This document shows positions 42,057 to 55,784 of a stretch of 64,000 bases of DNA, piece after piece (the first letter of the stretch is position 1; each line of letters begins with the position of its first letter). The translations under genes were made by a program, and so were the position numbers. The stretch lies in contig JAOANR010000003.1 of the NCBI GenBank assembly GCA_030278955.1, positions 18,623,050 to 18,687,049 of the forward strand, written 5' to 3'. The stretch is from Hygrophila difformis (taxonomy: Eukaryota; Streptophyta; Magnoliopsida; Lamiales; Acanthaceae). The notes beneath the pieces were generated by a model. It had not been told where the DNA came from and made no database searches. It saw only the letters and a list, made by a program, of their open reading frames with translations.

Positions 42057-45000
42057 TCATAAACGTTGAAGGACTTCCTTATACACAACATTGGTGGTAG
42101 ACGTAGAGTTCATATGACCATCTTCACAAATCAAAACTTTCAAACCATGTGGACTTGTGACTCTAGAGAAAGCAACGTACAACTGACCATGACTAAAAAC
42201 TGGATTTCTTAGAAACAAACCGACTTTAGACAATGACTGGCCCTGACTTTTATTTATTGTCATTGCATAAGAAACAATAATAGGGAACTGTCTTCTCTGA
42301 AATTTGAAGGGCAATCGTGCATCTGAAGATGTCATGGTCATTCTCGGGATAAGAACCTTGTTTCCTGCATTTTGGCCGGTCATAATTCGTGCCTCCAAAA
42401 TATGGGTTGCCATTCTGGTGATGACCAACCTTGTGCCATTACACAGACCATTCGCATGATCTATATTCCTTAGAAGCATTATAGGTGTCCCAACCTTTAA
42501 CGAAAGCTCGTGATTTGGAATGCCGGAAGCATTCAAACTGTTTAGAAACTCTGGAGAATGGGCTTCTTCAAAAATACTTGAATCTGAGTCATCGGATGCT
42601 TCAACAGTATCAGAGCTTAAATAGACACTCTCGTCACTATTGTTTAATGACACCATGTATTGGTTGATACATTCAACCTCTTTCAAAGTGGGAGCCAAAA
42701 TAGCACGCTCTTGTAAGTGCACTGAAATGCATTGGGAATTTTCACGTACAGAATAGATCTCTTCCACAATGGCCTTAATTGGATCATCTGATTCATCGAT
42801 GATCATATGATTTGGAAGGTTTACCTGCACTTCGCCATCATTTCCCTCTCCAACCTCGCCATCTCCAATTGCAGCTATCCAAGTTGCAAATTTTTCAATT
42901 TCAACGGTGGATTCTAAAGAATTTGTGCATTGTAATCTCATATTTTTTGTCAAACGCAACACTTTACAACATTCCCAGAGGTAAGAAGAACTGATGGTTG
43001 CATTGACTATGTCTTGTCTATTTCCTTTGGGAATGACCGGTAAGATCTGCCGAAAATCTCCACCAAAGACAATCGTCTTACTTCCAAAAGGCAAATTTTT
43101 ATTATTTGGGTTTTTGTCTGACATTATATCCTTCAAAGTTCTATCCAATGCTTCAAAACAAAATTTGTGCATCATTGGAGCTTCATCCCAAATTATAAGT
43201 TTTGCCTTTATAAGCAACTCCGCCAGATCTGATCCTTTTCTTATATTGCACGTAGAATTCTCATGTAAGGAAATTGGAATCTTGAATCTAGAATGTGCTG
43301 TTCTTCCGCCGGGCAACAACAGAGAAGCAATGCCACTCGAGGCTACATTGATTACGATATATCCTTTGCTTCTTAATGCAGCTGATAAACCTTTCCAGAC
43401 AAAGGTTTTTCCTGTGCCTCCATATCCATAAACAAAGAACATGCCTCCATGGTCAGATTCCACGGATGACAAAACTGTATCATGCACATTTTTCTGCTCA
43501 TTTGTACATTTCTGTAAGAATAGTTGATACTCAGCCTCAAATGCCACACAATCATAATTCATCTCTTCCAATATCAACAAATTTTCAATGTCCTCTTCAA
43601 AGAACTCTTCACTTGGAAAGGGAATGGTGTCAAAATCATGTAAATCTATACCACCAAGTTTGCGCAACAATTTGTTTATTTCTACCAGAGTATAATTTTG
43701 AAGTTGAATATCAGTTAGAACCAACTCTGTAAGAAAATAACGGCCATATTAGGAGCCCAATTATTGAAATGCATATAAATTATATAGTAGTGCTTATATT
43801 AGTATTTTATTGCGATCATTTATATAAATATATTTAATAAAAATTACCTGGTTTTCGCATTTTCCTTCTTCTTTGATATAAAATATCTTCTGAAAGATAT
43901 ATCCATGTATGTTCCCATACATATTCTGGTCTTGACATTGACTTGGACTGCAACAAAGTGGCAAATAAATTTCTCAAACTTACAGCACTTGCCCACTGAC
44001 TTGCCTCAACGATCCCATCTATGTATTCCTTATCATCATCTAAGAGTCCAAGGGTGTAGCAAGCATCACGATAGGATTTGTGATGAATGCCATTGACGAA
44101 CTTAATGTCATTAAAGCATGTTGGTCCCCGAACAATGTTTAACAAACACCTTAGATAATACAAATCTCCTGAGCCCGGTGGAATTGAAAACATCCGTCCT
44201 ATACAGAATCCCCTCTGCCTTGGCCTCCATTCTCTCAATTGACTATCCCAAACAAATTTGTTAGGAAATTGAGCATAAGTTAATTGTCTTGCTTCATCAT
44301 ACTTTTTGTTCGCTTCCATCCATGAAAGGAACTGGCTATGCCTCACTGAAGGTTTTGACACTATAGCATCCAGGGACTCATTTTCAGAGAATATGACACT
44401 CTGTTCACCCTCAAGATGAAAGCTCAAGCGCTCTACGGACGGATCCCTTAATTGAATGTCAAACATAAATATTCGCCAGGTAGCTTCAATTGGTGAAATG
44501 TATCTGCAGTCATAATACGTGTTCACTTCATCGAAACGGGCATCCGAATCTGTGTTCTGTGTACTTGAGGAGAAAGATGCTGTGACACGATCATTGCCCT
44601 TATTTATATACTTAAACAAATATTTGATTGCGCGCGATTGATTGCACCACTCCACATTTATATGCGCTCGATACTTCAAAAGCAAAAATCGATTATGAGC
44701 AACGACAAAGCCATTGTCCAATAGAATCCTACCTTTCTCAACAGATCTCCCATCATTTGGCCGCCGATAAATAGGATATCCATCTTTGTCAAGAGTAGTC
44801 CGTTCGGTGAATTTCTTAGGATAATGTTTTGTGCATCGATCATTTGCCATGCAACTTGATTTTTTATTGGCAGACCCACATGGACCATGCATCATTAAAT
44901 CTTTGACAGCATTGTAGTACTCAGGTTCATTTGTCTCATCTGGTATGGTTGCTGAAATGACTTTGTCAACATGTGCGGGTGTAGGATATTTGTCTTCCTT

Positions 45001-48000
45001 ATTCAAGAAGAGTAAAATATGAGCATGAGGCAATCCTCGTTTTTGGAACTCAATTGTGTATACAACTGCGAAACAAAAATGTATTCTTTAATTCTTGAAA
45101 AAAGTAATATTAAATAAGCAATTCATGTCTAAATCACAAAGTGAAAATGATAAAATGTATACCTGCACGAACGGTACCAAAAATTTTTTCCTGGCGAAAA
45201 TCTTTGATCATATTATTTAACTTGATCTTGAAAATTCTTGCAACAATGTCAGGCCTATCTTCTGCTTTCAAACCACGTTTTTCCACAAATCTAATTATTT
45301 CTGGCCATGTTGGGTTGCACGTAAATGTAATGAACAAATCTGGAAATCCAGCCCATCTACAAATTGCCATAGCATCTTGATAATTTTGAATCATGTATCT
45401 TGGTCCGCCTGTGAATGAAGAAGGCAATATCACACGTCGACCATACATACTTGGATCCCTCTCACCACGAAAAACTGCATCTGATAAACCTTTATAAACT
45501 TCAGCCCTCAGTTGCTTTTGGTTATTGCGTATGAATGTCAATCTGAATGACTCAATCATTGTATACGCATCGACCACGAATTGCTGAAATAATCTCTTCG
45601 CGTATAGTATTAGTGGAACTTCATCCTCTCGCTCATGGAGTCGATAGGAGAAATACTCTCGAAGGGTAACTTTTTTCCTTGTACCACTCGGATTCATATT
45701 ATTCCCCCCACATGAAATATTATCATTGAATCCATCTTCTCCATATGGAAACAACAATGGATATTGTAGTGGCAAGTAAGATGCATGCAATTCACTTATC
45801 CGTTGCATTTTTCCATTTTTTGCTGTCACAATTATATCTCTTTGCTCCAATGCTTCATCAAAGTCACCTACAATTAGTGCTGCAACTTCATTAACAGATG
45901 GTGGGTTATAAGTTCTTGCATCTTTTGCTCTTTTTCCGATGAGTCGTAGTTTCACATCTGAAGATGGTGATTCTTCCAACTTATCCTTCACCATTCGAAA
46001 CGATTGGACCAAAATATTATGCTTATCAAGCATTTCTTTGAGATCTGAAACAATCTCAGCATGCAAGTCATTCATTGATCCATCAGGCCTATACGAAGCA
46101 TTGGATTGTTAGTAATATAAATGTCTTAAATATTTTTTATTTTACATTAATTGGAAATATAATATTCATAATGCAAAACTCACTAACCTCAAGGCACGAA
46201 TTCTGTTTTCTATTTCATTCTGTGTGTCGTAGATATACAGTTGGGCAAATTTTGGCCGACATCCTTCTTTTGGAAGTAAACTGCCAATTTGATGGTAGTT
46301 TTGTCCGTGCAACCTAAATGTTGGGGGGCTCTTTCCAATATTTAAGCTTTTGTCAACTTTTGCTCCCAAAGATGTGAAACTGAACATACCATTGTAAGAA
46401 CGTATATTTTCTCGGAATTCATTGCTTATGCGATCTCTTCCAAATAATAAATTATCCAACACTTGAGGTGGCTTTTTTATCTTCGGAAGTTCAATTTTTC
46501 CACTCAAACAACACAGTGTATGCTTTGGATTGCTGGTGTTTTTGTTTTTCTCTTTTCTCTCTTCATACCAAAATAAAGCTTTGCACACTTGACATTCATT
46601 CATTGAATCGCCAATGTCGAAATAAGCTGTAGATTCATGATACGAATATATGTCATGAATGACTAATATGTGTAACAATGTACCTCTGTAGACAAAATTT
46701 GAAGGTGAATAAAAAAATAACAAAACTTACAGACATCTGAACTATCTTTGAATGGTTCTGACATTGTACAATTTCTTCTTGATTTACGACCTTAGGAGAA
46801 ACATGATATTTTAGTACAATTCTATATATTTTATAAATATAAATATAAATTAGTCGTGTTTATATTAAACTATTGTATAATTTTTTTTAGTTAACATTCT
46901 CCGCATCACCCAGATGTGGAATTTAATTTGTAATGATGGGTTAAAATTGTAGGGCCAAAATAAACACATAAGTTAAATAGTTTGAAATAACATTGCATTG
47001 TATGAGAAATTATGACCTAATAATAAATATATATATCTAATGTTTAAAATAAATAGTAAGAGAAACAGAAACATACAATTTTTTGAACGTTCTTTAGATT
47101 GTTCCAGCATTGTACGACTTCTTTTGGATGTTCGACCTTCAACATAAGACAATATTATAAAATAATATTAATGGAAACAGATATGTGTCAAATTCGAATA
47201 TTTTCACATTTGGACACATGCGATGGTAAATTCAATGATCTATCACGGTCTATTTAAAGGTTCATACATGGATAAATAGTTATATAAACACTAAGTATGA
47301 ATAAAGATTACGATATATAATTACTGTACCCTTGTGAGCCTTCTGACATCGGTTGTCACGATCGGATGGATTTTCACCTCTACAATTCTTTGTGGTTGCT
47401 ATAAAACCAAATTAACATAAAACTGTATGTATTAAAAACATAAGATTAAAAATACATTAAAATAGTTAAAATTAATTACATAGTTATAACAAATTATTAG
47501 AATACATGAAAATTTTATACCATTTCCAATGTTGATATTTCCTTTGACAAAATCACCTGGACTTTGATTATTTGCAGAGTTGCCTTTGAACACTATATAA
47601 AATAAAATTAAAAAAATAGTATTAACAATTCTGTATATAAAAACAACAATAATAAATATTTATAATTTCTATATATGTATTACATAAATTTTTCTAATGA
47701 TATAAAATTATAATAAGTTATAACTTACTATTTTCTGCACAATGCTCAAATTGTTTACACATAGCACGGTTTCTTTTAGATATTCTACCTGAAACGATGC
47801 ATTAGTTTATTAGAATACTTATATAGATCGAAAAAAGAAAAACACGGAAATATGTACCTTTTCCGGTGGGTGATCTCAACTCATGCATTTCCACACTATC
47901 TGATTTTCAAAATATGACACCCATTAATATTAAATTCACACTCAATGGACACTATATGTTATATCATGTGTTTATTTAAATAATTGAGCATTTTGGAATC

Positions 48001-51000
48001 TAAGACTGTTTTTACACCATCACATGAAAATTTACTTGCAAGTTGGGAGTCAAAACAATAAATAAATATTCCACAAAATTTAAACATTTAGTTATAGTGT
48101 AAATAGCATTGTAAATTACTGAATTATTTTATAATAGAAAATTTTGCAATAATGAAAAACTTACGGTTCTCCGAATCTTGTGGCAATAGTCCCAAAATTG
48201 TACGGTTTCTTTTAGAAATTCGACCTTAATCGAAACACATTTAATTAAATTATTTATAGAAATAATATATTTAAAATTATGCGAAAAACATTCGTTCAAA
48301 AATACTATATATACCTTTTGAAGAAGACGGATTAGCACTGGGTGAACTAACATTGGACTGTACCAATGTGAATGGACATATATTTTCCACATCTGGAAAA
48401 AAAAAAAGAAAATTTAATACAAAGTAAACACATAATGAAATAATATAATAACAGTACTACACATGAATAATTTTGTAGTATTAATTCAATGTGAATAAAT
48501 TAAAGGTATTGGCACATGTAAATAAAAATAAAATAATAATAAATAATACATATATCCGTGAATGATAGGTCAAATATGTAATTATAATGTTATTCCTCTA
48601 AATAGTACAACATAATCGAGTGTGTAATTACAATAATATTAGTCCCATAAGTATTATTGATTATTAATTTCATCATTAATTTTGGTAATTACTAAAACCG
48701 AGTTCAAATATTGTTTTAGTTGTATCATCTAAACCATTTTTTATACTTAAATATAGATAATTTGGGTAAAACAAAATTTTTAATTATTAAACAACGCGCA
48801 TCATTGTTATTAACATATTTAATTACGTTCAATAATTCAAATTATTAACCAACTACGTAGTATTAAGCAATGTGGATTATGGAGCCCAAAACTTGGAACT
48901 ATAGAGTAAGTATAGAAAAAAAGAAATGAAGTGAACTCTTACAATGTACCTTTATATAAATAATAAAAAATAATTATGGGAAATAAATAGAGCTCAAATT
49001 TATACTAATTATAAGTATATCAATTTCATTAAAAGAACTCGAATTTTTAACTGAGTTAAAATTAACATTACTACATAGTCAATTGCCTATTTTATTGTGT
49101 TCTACGTATAATTTTTAGTAATGAAATCGATTTTTAAATTAATTAAATATAACATAGTCACTTGCCTATTTTCTTGTGTATTACTACTATGGAGTCACTA
49201 TAACTTTTAGCAATGAAATCGAAATTTTTAATTAATTAATAAGTCACAACCTAGTTTCTTGTGTATTAACTTAACTAAAGACGGGTCCGATGGATTTTAA
49301 CCTATTTAGTCAGTTTGAAATACATAAGAAGTACTATTATAGATATAGTGTGCAATCATGCATCTGTTGAACTATATTGTTTAAAAATTAAAAAATAAAA
49401 CATAAACCAACGGATAAGTATGAAAATATTTGAACACAATTAAAAAAAATAAAACACATAAGCAAAACGTATAGGATAGAGAAGCAATCAGAAACAATAT
49501 TAGTCAAGCAACCGTTGGGATGTGGCATGAGAAAACACAATCCGGGTGAAAAGGGGAGAACCAATCACAATATTCCACGTCGTAGGTGACAGCTGCAGAG
49601 CTTATCAAAACGTCGTCGTTCGTGTCGTAGTCCAAGAAGAACAGCAGCGTTTTGTATCATTCTAGATCCATACCTTGTACCATCCCAAAGCACATGGAAC
49701 GCCTTTTCATAGTACACTTCCCAACAACACGGTGTCGTTGCCCGAGGAAGAAACGACAGATCCATCCCTTGTACCATCCCACGCCTTTTCATATTACACA
49801 TCCCAACATTTACTCCTTACGGATAAATTTCTACTCCCAAACCCAAAATTCTCAGAAAACAAAACCAAGTTCTATCCGAGTTGTCCCTTCGGATTATCCG
49901 AGTCTTTGCGTTGATTATTGATTTTCTATTGCTTTCAAAATATGAACTCGATGAACTTGTTGCTAAAATGTTGGTTTGATTTTATTTCTTTTGCCGGATT
50001 TTCATCTATATTTCCCAGTGAGTGAGTGGTCTTAAACTCCTAGATTCCACCAAAAAATGGTGTTAATCTAAGGTCAAAAGGAGATCACACTGTAGATCTA
50101 ACATTATAGACAATAAAGATCTACCAACATTCATAAAACGAAAACTTTTATGGGTACTTAGAATATCCTTCAATTTTAGAGGTCGGATGAAAGTTTTAGT
50201 GGCTACTTTTACCATCCCCTGTTATAGATCACTGTTAAACGGTGTATCTCGCCAGTGCAGATTTAATACCCCTGGATCTGGGCTTTTCTGAACTCCTTAT
50301 GACTGGCGATTACAGGTTCGATTTCATATAAGTTTTTAGTTTGGTAGGTGTGTAGATTTGTGGACGATTTGTTGTTCTTAGTTGTTTATACATATTTCTA
50401 TCAAGTTCTGAGCTTCAAGGTTATGCAAATCTTTTAGATCTAAAACATTACGTGGCCAAGTTCTTCCTATGATAAATTTTTAAACAGTTCAAATTGCTTA
50501 TTGTGCTCTCATGGGTTGCACAGTTTACTTAGATTAAAAATATTTGAAAGTGGATCTGACCGTATCATGGTCTTCGTCTAAAATGAATTTACTTTACCCG
50601 AATAAGCTAAAATTTATATGTAAGAAAGTGAAAAGTTTGAACAACTTAGTTAGTTTTGGTATTTTATTTTTCGTGCTACATGGCCTCATTTGTTTTTTTT
50701 TTTTCCTGCTGCAGGGCCTCATCAAGGTTTTACTATCTCCATATAGCATAGTTTTTGTGCTTAATCGAAGGTGAAGCGTCCGGTGGTCGTCTGCCTCAGT
50801 AAGAAATAATTTCTGTGTTCGTTTTTCCTGTTTAGTGTTTGGATCTGGCCTCGTCAATAAACATTGTAAAACTATTGACAGTGAACTCAAGTGTTTAACC
50901 ATTGCCATTGAATTCAATGTTTAAAATTTATACTGTGATCTGCAATACAAAAAAAATCAACATTTACAAATATAAAACACTATGTTAGTTTTTTTGGCTT

Positions 51001-51425
51001 CGTATATGTTTATGTAGAAATTTGAAATTAAATGATGTGTCATTTTCACTTAGGAATTTCCCACATTTTGAGGACAATTAAACTAAAATAGTTAGCTTAC
51101 TACATTCTTCACCTATAGTAAAGCGAAAAAAAATCTTCACCTACATTACTTATTGCACTGAAAAAAATAAGAAATTGGTATTGGTACAATATATATCTGC
51201 ACTGAATTAATTAGCAGAAACAAAAAGTAAGTTTGGTTACATAATTTCTTGATATGATACACCATAACCAAGTCTGAAATAAATATAATATGTTACACCT
51301 TATCATTAATGAGATCTGCATATTAAAAATACTATTTACACCAACCCACAAAATCGAGCAAACAACCAAAATAATTAATAATTGGAATTGATCAAATAAA
51401 ATATCTTACCATCAGAATTGCTCAT
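42057..51425 (-). CDS. Helitron RepHel (HUH replicase-helicase), 13-exon model
   Basis: My exon model, 5' to 3': 51425-51410 (tentative start), 48392-48315, 48224-48165, 47899-47858, 47788-47729, 47592-47521, 47398-47330, 47136-47077, 46790-46731, 46626-46188, 46088-45163, 45065-43848, 43726-42057. All junctions are GT-AG and the sum is 4770 nt, 1589 codons, with no stop. Residues ~173-627 are the Helitron N-terminal region (FRENIRSYNGMFSFTS). The HUH motif is PHAHILLF (near 641-643) and the two-tyrosine motif YLFKYINKG (776/780). The PIF1-type helicase has GGTGKT (~1136-1141), DEAP, FGGDFRQILP and the C-terminal YVAFSRV. It nicks and unwinds DNA for rolling-circle transposition. The small 5' exons are remarkable (see findings). 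Exon 1 and the 3-kb first intron are the least certain part. Confidence 0.85.
46731..48392 (-). repeat. Array of eight symmetric micro-exons in RepHel; four are 60-bp paralogues
   Basis: Exons of 78, 60, 42, 60, 72, 69, 60 and 60 bp, each beginning with two bases and ending with one base of split codons (phase 1-1). The 60-bp units at 48165-48224, 47729-47788, 47077-47136 and 46731-46790 encode RISKRNRTI, RISKRNRAM, RTSKRSRTM and RKSRRNCTM followed by ten variable residues. The others encode unrelated polar linkers. The basic motif resembles a nuclear-localisation or DNA-contacting stretch. This is inference. Confidence 0.8.
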
Positions 51426-54040
51426 TGTTGAAATTCTCACTGGATGACTCTGACGAAATATGGGATCTGATATGGAACAATTTATATTAATATTCAGAAA
51501 ATTTAAAGTATAAAATGATTACTTCAGTACCTTATTTAATCAATACTATTAAATTTAGTATTGTAATATAGTTTCTTAACGGTGCTTGTAGATTAGCGTT
51601 TAACTATTGTATTTTTGGTCTTTGCAAGGGACACTCAGGAGCAGCTATACAAAACGTAAAAAGCATCGAGAATATAGAACTGTAAGCATAAGAAAATCAG
51701 TATTTCCCTTTCAAAGTTATTCAATTGTCACACAGTTTAATATTTTTGGGAAACCTGTTGTCATTCATTGATAAAGATGCATTGAATCTATAAAATAAGA
51801 AAAAATTCATACCTTTATGGAGGATGCAGTTCTTTCTGAAATCTTTAGATGCCTTAGAAATTTCTCTCTACGTATGAATGCTCACTTTTTGTTTGGTTGG
51901 GTTGAAAAGAGGAGTTTTATCTGGATAAGTATATGCCAGTATATAAAATAGTACTAAAATATTATGGGATTGTTTGGGTTGAGCTGTTTACTGGACTGCC
52001 TTATTTCTGTTTCAATGCTTTTACTCTTAATTCTTTTTTTCCTTGTTGCAGGATTTCCAGCACAAATGATGTGATGTTATGAATGGTCAATCAAAACTAT
52101 GAAAATGGCACATATGTCTATGTGAGTCCACTTTTTATTATATTTTTTGTTATTTGTCTGCCCTTTTTTACTACATTGTTTCTTAAAATAGGATTGTTGA
52201 CTAAATTCAGTACATTGCAGGATTGTTTCTTGTCTAGTTTACCGGAAAAGTGTTCTATTAGATATTAGGCATGATAAAATATATCTCAAATTTCAGCTTC
52301 TGTAATGGCTAGTTTTTACTTGCTTTCAGATTATGGTTTGTTTCTAACTAAAATTAGTAAGATTTAGATGTTATTTACATGCTTATATCCTCCTTATAGA
52401 CAAATGCACAGTGTCTTCTGACAACTAAATTTCCAAGTTTAACAATTCGTGTCTTCCATGCAGCCAGTCGAGGACCCTTTACAATTTTAGCAGACTTCTC
52501 AGCAAGGCCTTTCTACAATGCACAACAGCCAATGTAATTTCAAATATCATTTTTATTTAGTTATTTATTTTCCTGAAGACCAAACTGTAATCTTTCTTTC
52601 AATAACACTTCTTTGCATAATTAGTTTTCTTTTATAAAAAAAATATTTTTTACTTAAAAATTTGTAAGTCTACAGATTCAGATTTATTAAATGAGTGAAT
52701 GATATACCTCACCCCATGTGTATAAGTTTATTCAAAACTTTCACGGTTAGGAAATAATGGTTCATGTTATACACCCATATATATATATATATATTTTGTT
52801 TTGACGTCTGTTATTTGGTAAACAGTTTTGTTTGTTGTCTATTTCAGTCGTGTATAGCATGCTTTTGTTTTCAGGCCTATATAGCTAAGCAATAGACCAT
52901 CCTTCCTTTTTTTATGTTGTATAGCAGTCAATGTCATTTAGTGATTGTACAACTAAGTTTTGTATTTTGCTGAATTCTGTCTATTTCAATCTACATGCAT
53001 AGGTGAGCACAGAAATCACTTTTGCTTTGACCCCATCCTTGTCTATTTCAGTGAAAATATGTATTTACATATATGCTTTTATTTCTTACCGACACCACAA
53101 TACAATGTCATTCCAGTCTCTTAAAATTCCCATTACATATTTTAGATCGTGAGTTCGTGACACTGATTAAGTATCTATGGTTTGTATAAACATATCTGAT
53201 CAGCATAATAAACAACTTAATTATCACTATTTTAGATAGCATGTATAAAGTGTTATTTTTTTTAGAGGACCTTAATTACTTGAGAAATTGTAATTCCCAA
53301 AATAATTTTGTATATAAGCCTATGATAGTAAATATTTGAACAGGAAAAATATTTTGTAGTTTCCTAAAATTACCATATCACTGTATAAATAAAATTATAT
53401 ATTCTATTATGATACTTGCCATGTATTTTTTTGTTATACTTTTATAATTAGAAATTAATTTTTTTGAGACTACGAATTTATTTGCTTATTTATCCTCACT
53501 TCATTGTTTGTTTCAGACTCAAGGTCCATTGCAGACTCTTAATACATAGCAAGACATAGAATGTAAGTTTACTCATGCAAGTTTACTTACTGTTTTAATA
53601 CATGCTGTTGATTCTTTTGTTTGGATTTAATTGTTTTGTTTACTTATGAAGGATTTGTGTGCTTGTAGTATGTATATATGACTTTGTTGTTTAGTATATA
53701 GATTTTTACTTGGCCGAAGTGAAATACTAATGGCTTAAGTTTGTGATCTCATATAAATGAAAATCTTTAAGGATTATAGAAGAAAAATAAGCATGAGGTA
53801 TTTTAATATTAAATGCATAATTGAATAACCAATTAAGATACTAAAATTAATACCAAATTAGGACTCCCTTGCATTCTTTAATAAAAATAAAACCCATACA
53901 GACTTCAAACTGATTACTTTCTAGTTGAGATCCGTTCCTCAAGCTAAAACATTTTCATACGGACCAGACAAAAATATAAATAAGTTCCGCAAATACATAT
54001 GACTAAGAAAACAATAACACATAACTTTCACTTAAAAGTG
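48400..54040. other. Helitron interior without identified genes
   Basis: 5.6 kb made up mainly of the presumed first RepHel intron and the RPA-RepHel spacer. On the plus strand several acceptor-like sites precede short open stretches (near 50715, 52053, 52462), and a duplicated block occurs at ~49668-49736 and 49763-49805. This could be captured host sequence, but I cannot identify any protein. A (TA)n run is at 52778-52793. Confidence 0.4.
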
Positions 54041-54042
54041 AA

Positions 54043-55503
54043 TCAGTCATAAAGCCTCTTCTTTTCTGTCTTTATCCTGACTGATCTCTTTGGCTTTGTG
54101 GCGGAGAATTCATCATCCAATTTCCTCTTCACGGGGGCCAAGTCACTGTGAACATCCAAACCAAGTTGTTTTGCCTTGTCCTTAATCAACTTCAAGCTGT
54201 CCATAGTATGCTCTGTAACATTGCTTTCTGCTTGCTCATTCAAACTTCCAGATATATTATCTTTAGCATGCATTTCCTTTTCCGCATTAGAACTTTCTAA
54301 TAAGCCTATAGAATATTCGATCATAGATGAAGACATTGAGTTTTGACTATTCTCATTGTTGTCTAATTCTATAATAGATAGGACCGAATTGTGCTTCCAT
54401 GATTCACCTTTGGTTTTGATTTTGCACTTGAATTTTTTATTTAGAAATGCTTGCTCAATCTCAAAAGGCACTTCACATTCCTGAAAAAAGGAAAACTATC
54501 TTCATTAAAATAAAATCATATAGTATGATTGTAGTATAGAATGTTTGCTGGCAGTATGTTTAATTATTATATATTCTTTATTCACATAAATAATAAAATA
54601 ACATAATGACATAACATATAATGTGTAAGTAAATATGTTTATACCTGGGAAGGAACTGTTTTTAATCCTGCTGCCTGCTTCCCAATTATCTGAGTGCAAT
54701 CTTTATCCCAAATAATGAAAGTAGAACTCCCTGTATCGTCAGCAACATCCACAATGACTTTGTAACTAAGGTACCCTGCATTTATCACACATTTCAGTTT
54801 TTTTATGCTTGCCTACAAAGAATATTATAATTGTGGGAAATATTTTAAATAAATACTCCCTCCGTTTCTTTTTAAATGTTACGTTTTGACTTTTTTTACT
54901 GTTCATTATAGTACTTTGACTTCTATTTTTATTATAGTTATTGAAGACAAAATATAACCAAGTGAGATCTTGTTTGATTCGTCTCATCTTGTAGTTTCTA
55001 AATATCAAGTTTTTAGAATTTTTACTTATACCGAATTTAAGTTATTAATTGTTGAAAATGTGCATTGGCATACGTGCAAATGAGAAATGTAACCTTTAAA
55101 AAGAAACGGAGGTAGTACATACCTTCTCATCTTGAAGAATTATTTCAAGTGTTGCAGGTTCATTTTGGGTGGACTGGTATGATGTGGTGAATTTCCGAAT
55201 GCAACGTCCTTTAACACCAATCATTGTATCTGTGGATAAAAGCTCTTTGAAATTCTTCCATGGTACCATTTTGTTTGAGTAATCTGCAAATTTTGTACAT
55301 TGTTTGGATATCATGTTTGTAAAAATATTCTGAAAGCAAAATTTCTCACAGATAGAATTTGGCTTTGGCTGCTTACCTGATGACACAGCAGAGGCCACGA
55401 TGAACTCTTCAGTTATGGAATTTGGAGAGAGGTGGCCACACCTTATATTTTTTGGAGGATGTATTTTTTTTTTTTTGGAAAGCCACTGAAGGCCAGCAAA
55501 CAA
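54043..55503 (-). CDS. Helitron RPA70-like single-strand DNA-binding protein
   Basis: Exon model, 5' to 3': ~55503-55377, 55283-55123, 54775-54645, 54480-54043, with GT-AG introns. Segments WKNFKELLSTDTMIGVKGRC and GYLSYKVIVDVADDTGSSTF..WDKDC are the OB-fold of the replication protein A large subunit C-terminal domain. The last exon ends in a basic KRKLDDEFSATKPKRSVRIK tail. Plant Helitrons commonly carry such RPA genes, thought to bind single-stranded transposition intermediates. Only one OB-fold is seen, against three to four in host RPA70, so it is a short version or truncated at its 5' end. Its start is only ~300 bp from the Helitron terminus, which limits what can be missing. A Stowaway MITE sits in its second intron. 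Confidence 0.7.
54854..55117. mobile_element. Stowaway-like MITE in an RPA-like gene intron
   Basis: TACTCCCTCCGTTTCTTTTT ... AAAAAGAAACGGAGGTAGTA, TA borders. The insertion leaves the splice sites of the Helitron RPA gene untouched (acceptor near 54776, donor at 55122). Confidence 0.92.
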
Positions 55504-55685
55504 TGGAGGATGTATTTTTGGGAAGCTGTATTCTTGACTCTATTTATAGATGGATAAATGATGTTGTGCACACTTTAAAATTTTAAATTTCACATTTGGC
55601 GCCCAACAATTTAATTCAGAACTTTTATATTTGTGCTTTGCTTAGATGGGCCTTTGCATACAGTGTTTATAAGAATAGGCCCTTT

Positions 55686-55784
55686 ACTGTTCATAAGGGA
55701 AAACTCTCTCACATATCACTGTTCCTAAGCAATTGCACTGTTCATAAGTGTTAGCATTTTTCCTCACAAAGTACTGTTCATCTG
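55686..55784. repeat. Four 12-bp subterminal repeats of the Helitron 5' end
   Basis: ACTGTTCATAAG at 55686-55697 and 55737-55748, with variants ACTGTTCCTAAG at 55718-55729 and ACTGTTCATCTG at 55773-55784, all in the same direction within 125 bp of the 5' terminus. They may be binding sites for the Helitron replicase. This is inference. Confidence 0.75.

Noticed and set aside
49652..49921. Two overlapping ~80-codon plus-strand ORFs in the Helitron
   Set aside because: No domain, low complexity, and the region contains a direct duplication. Not supported as a gene, although capture of host DNA remains possible.
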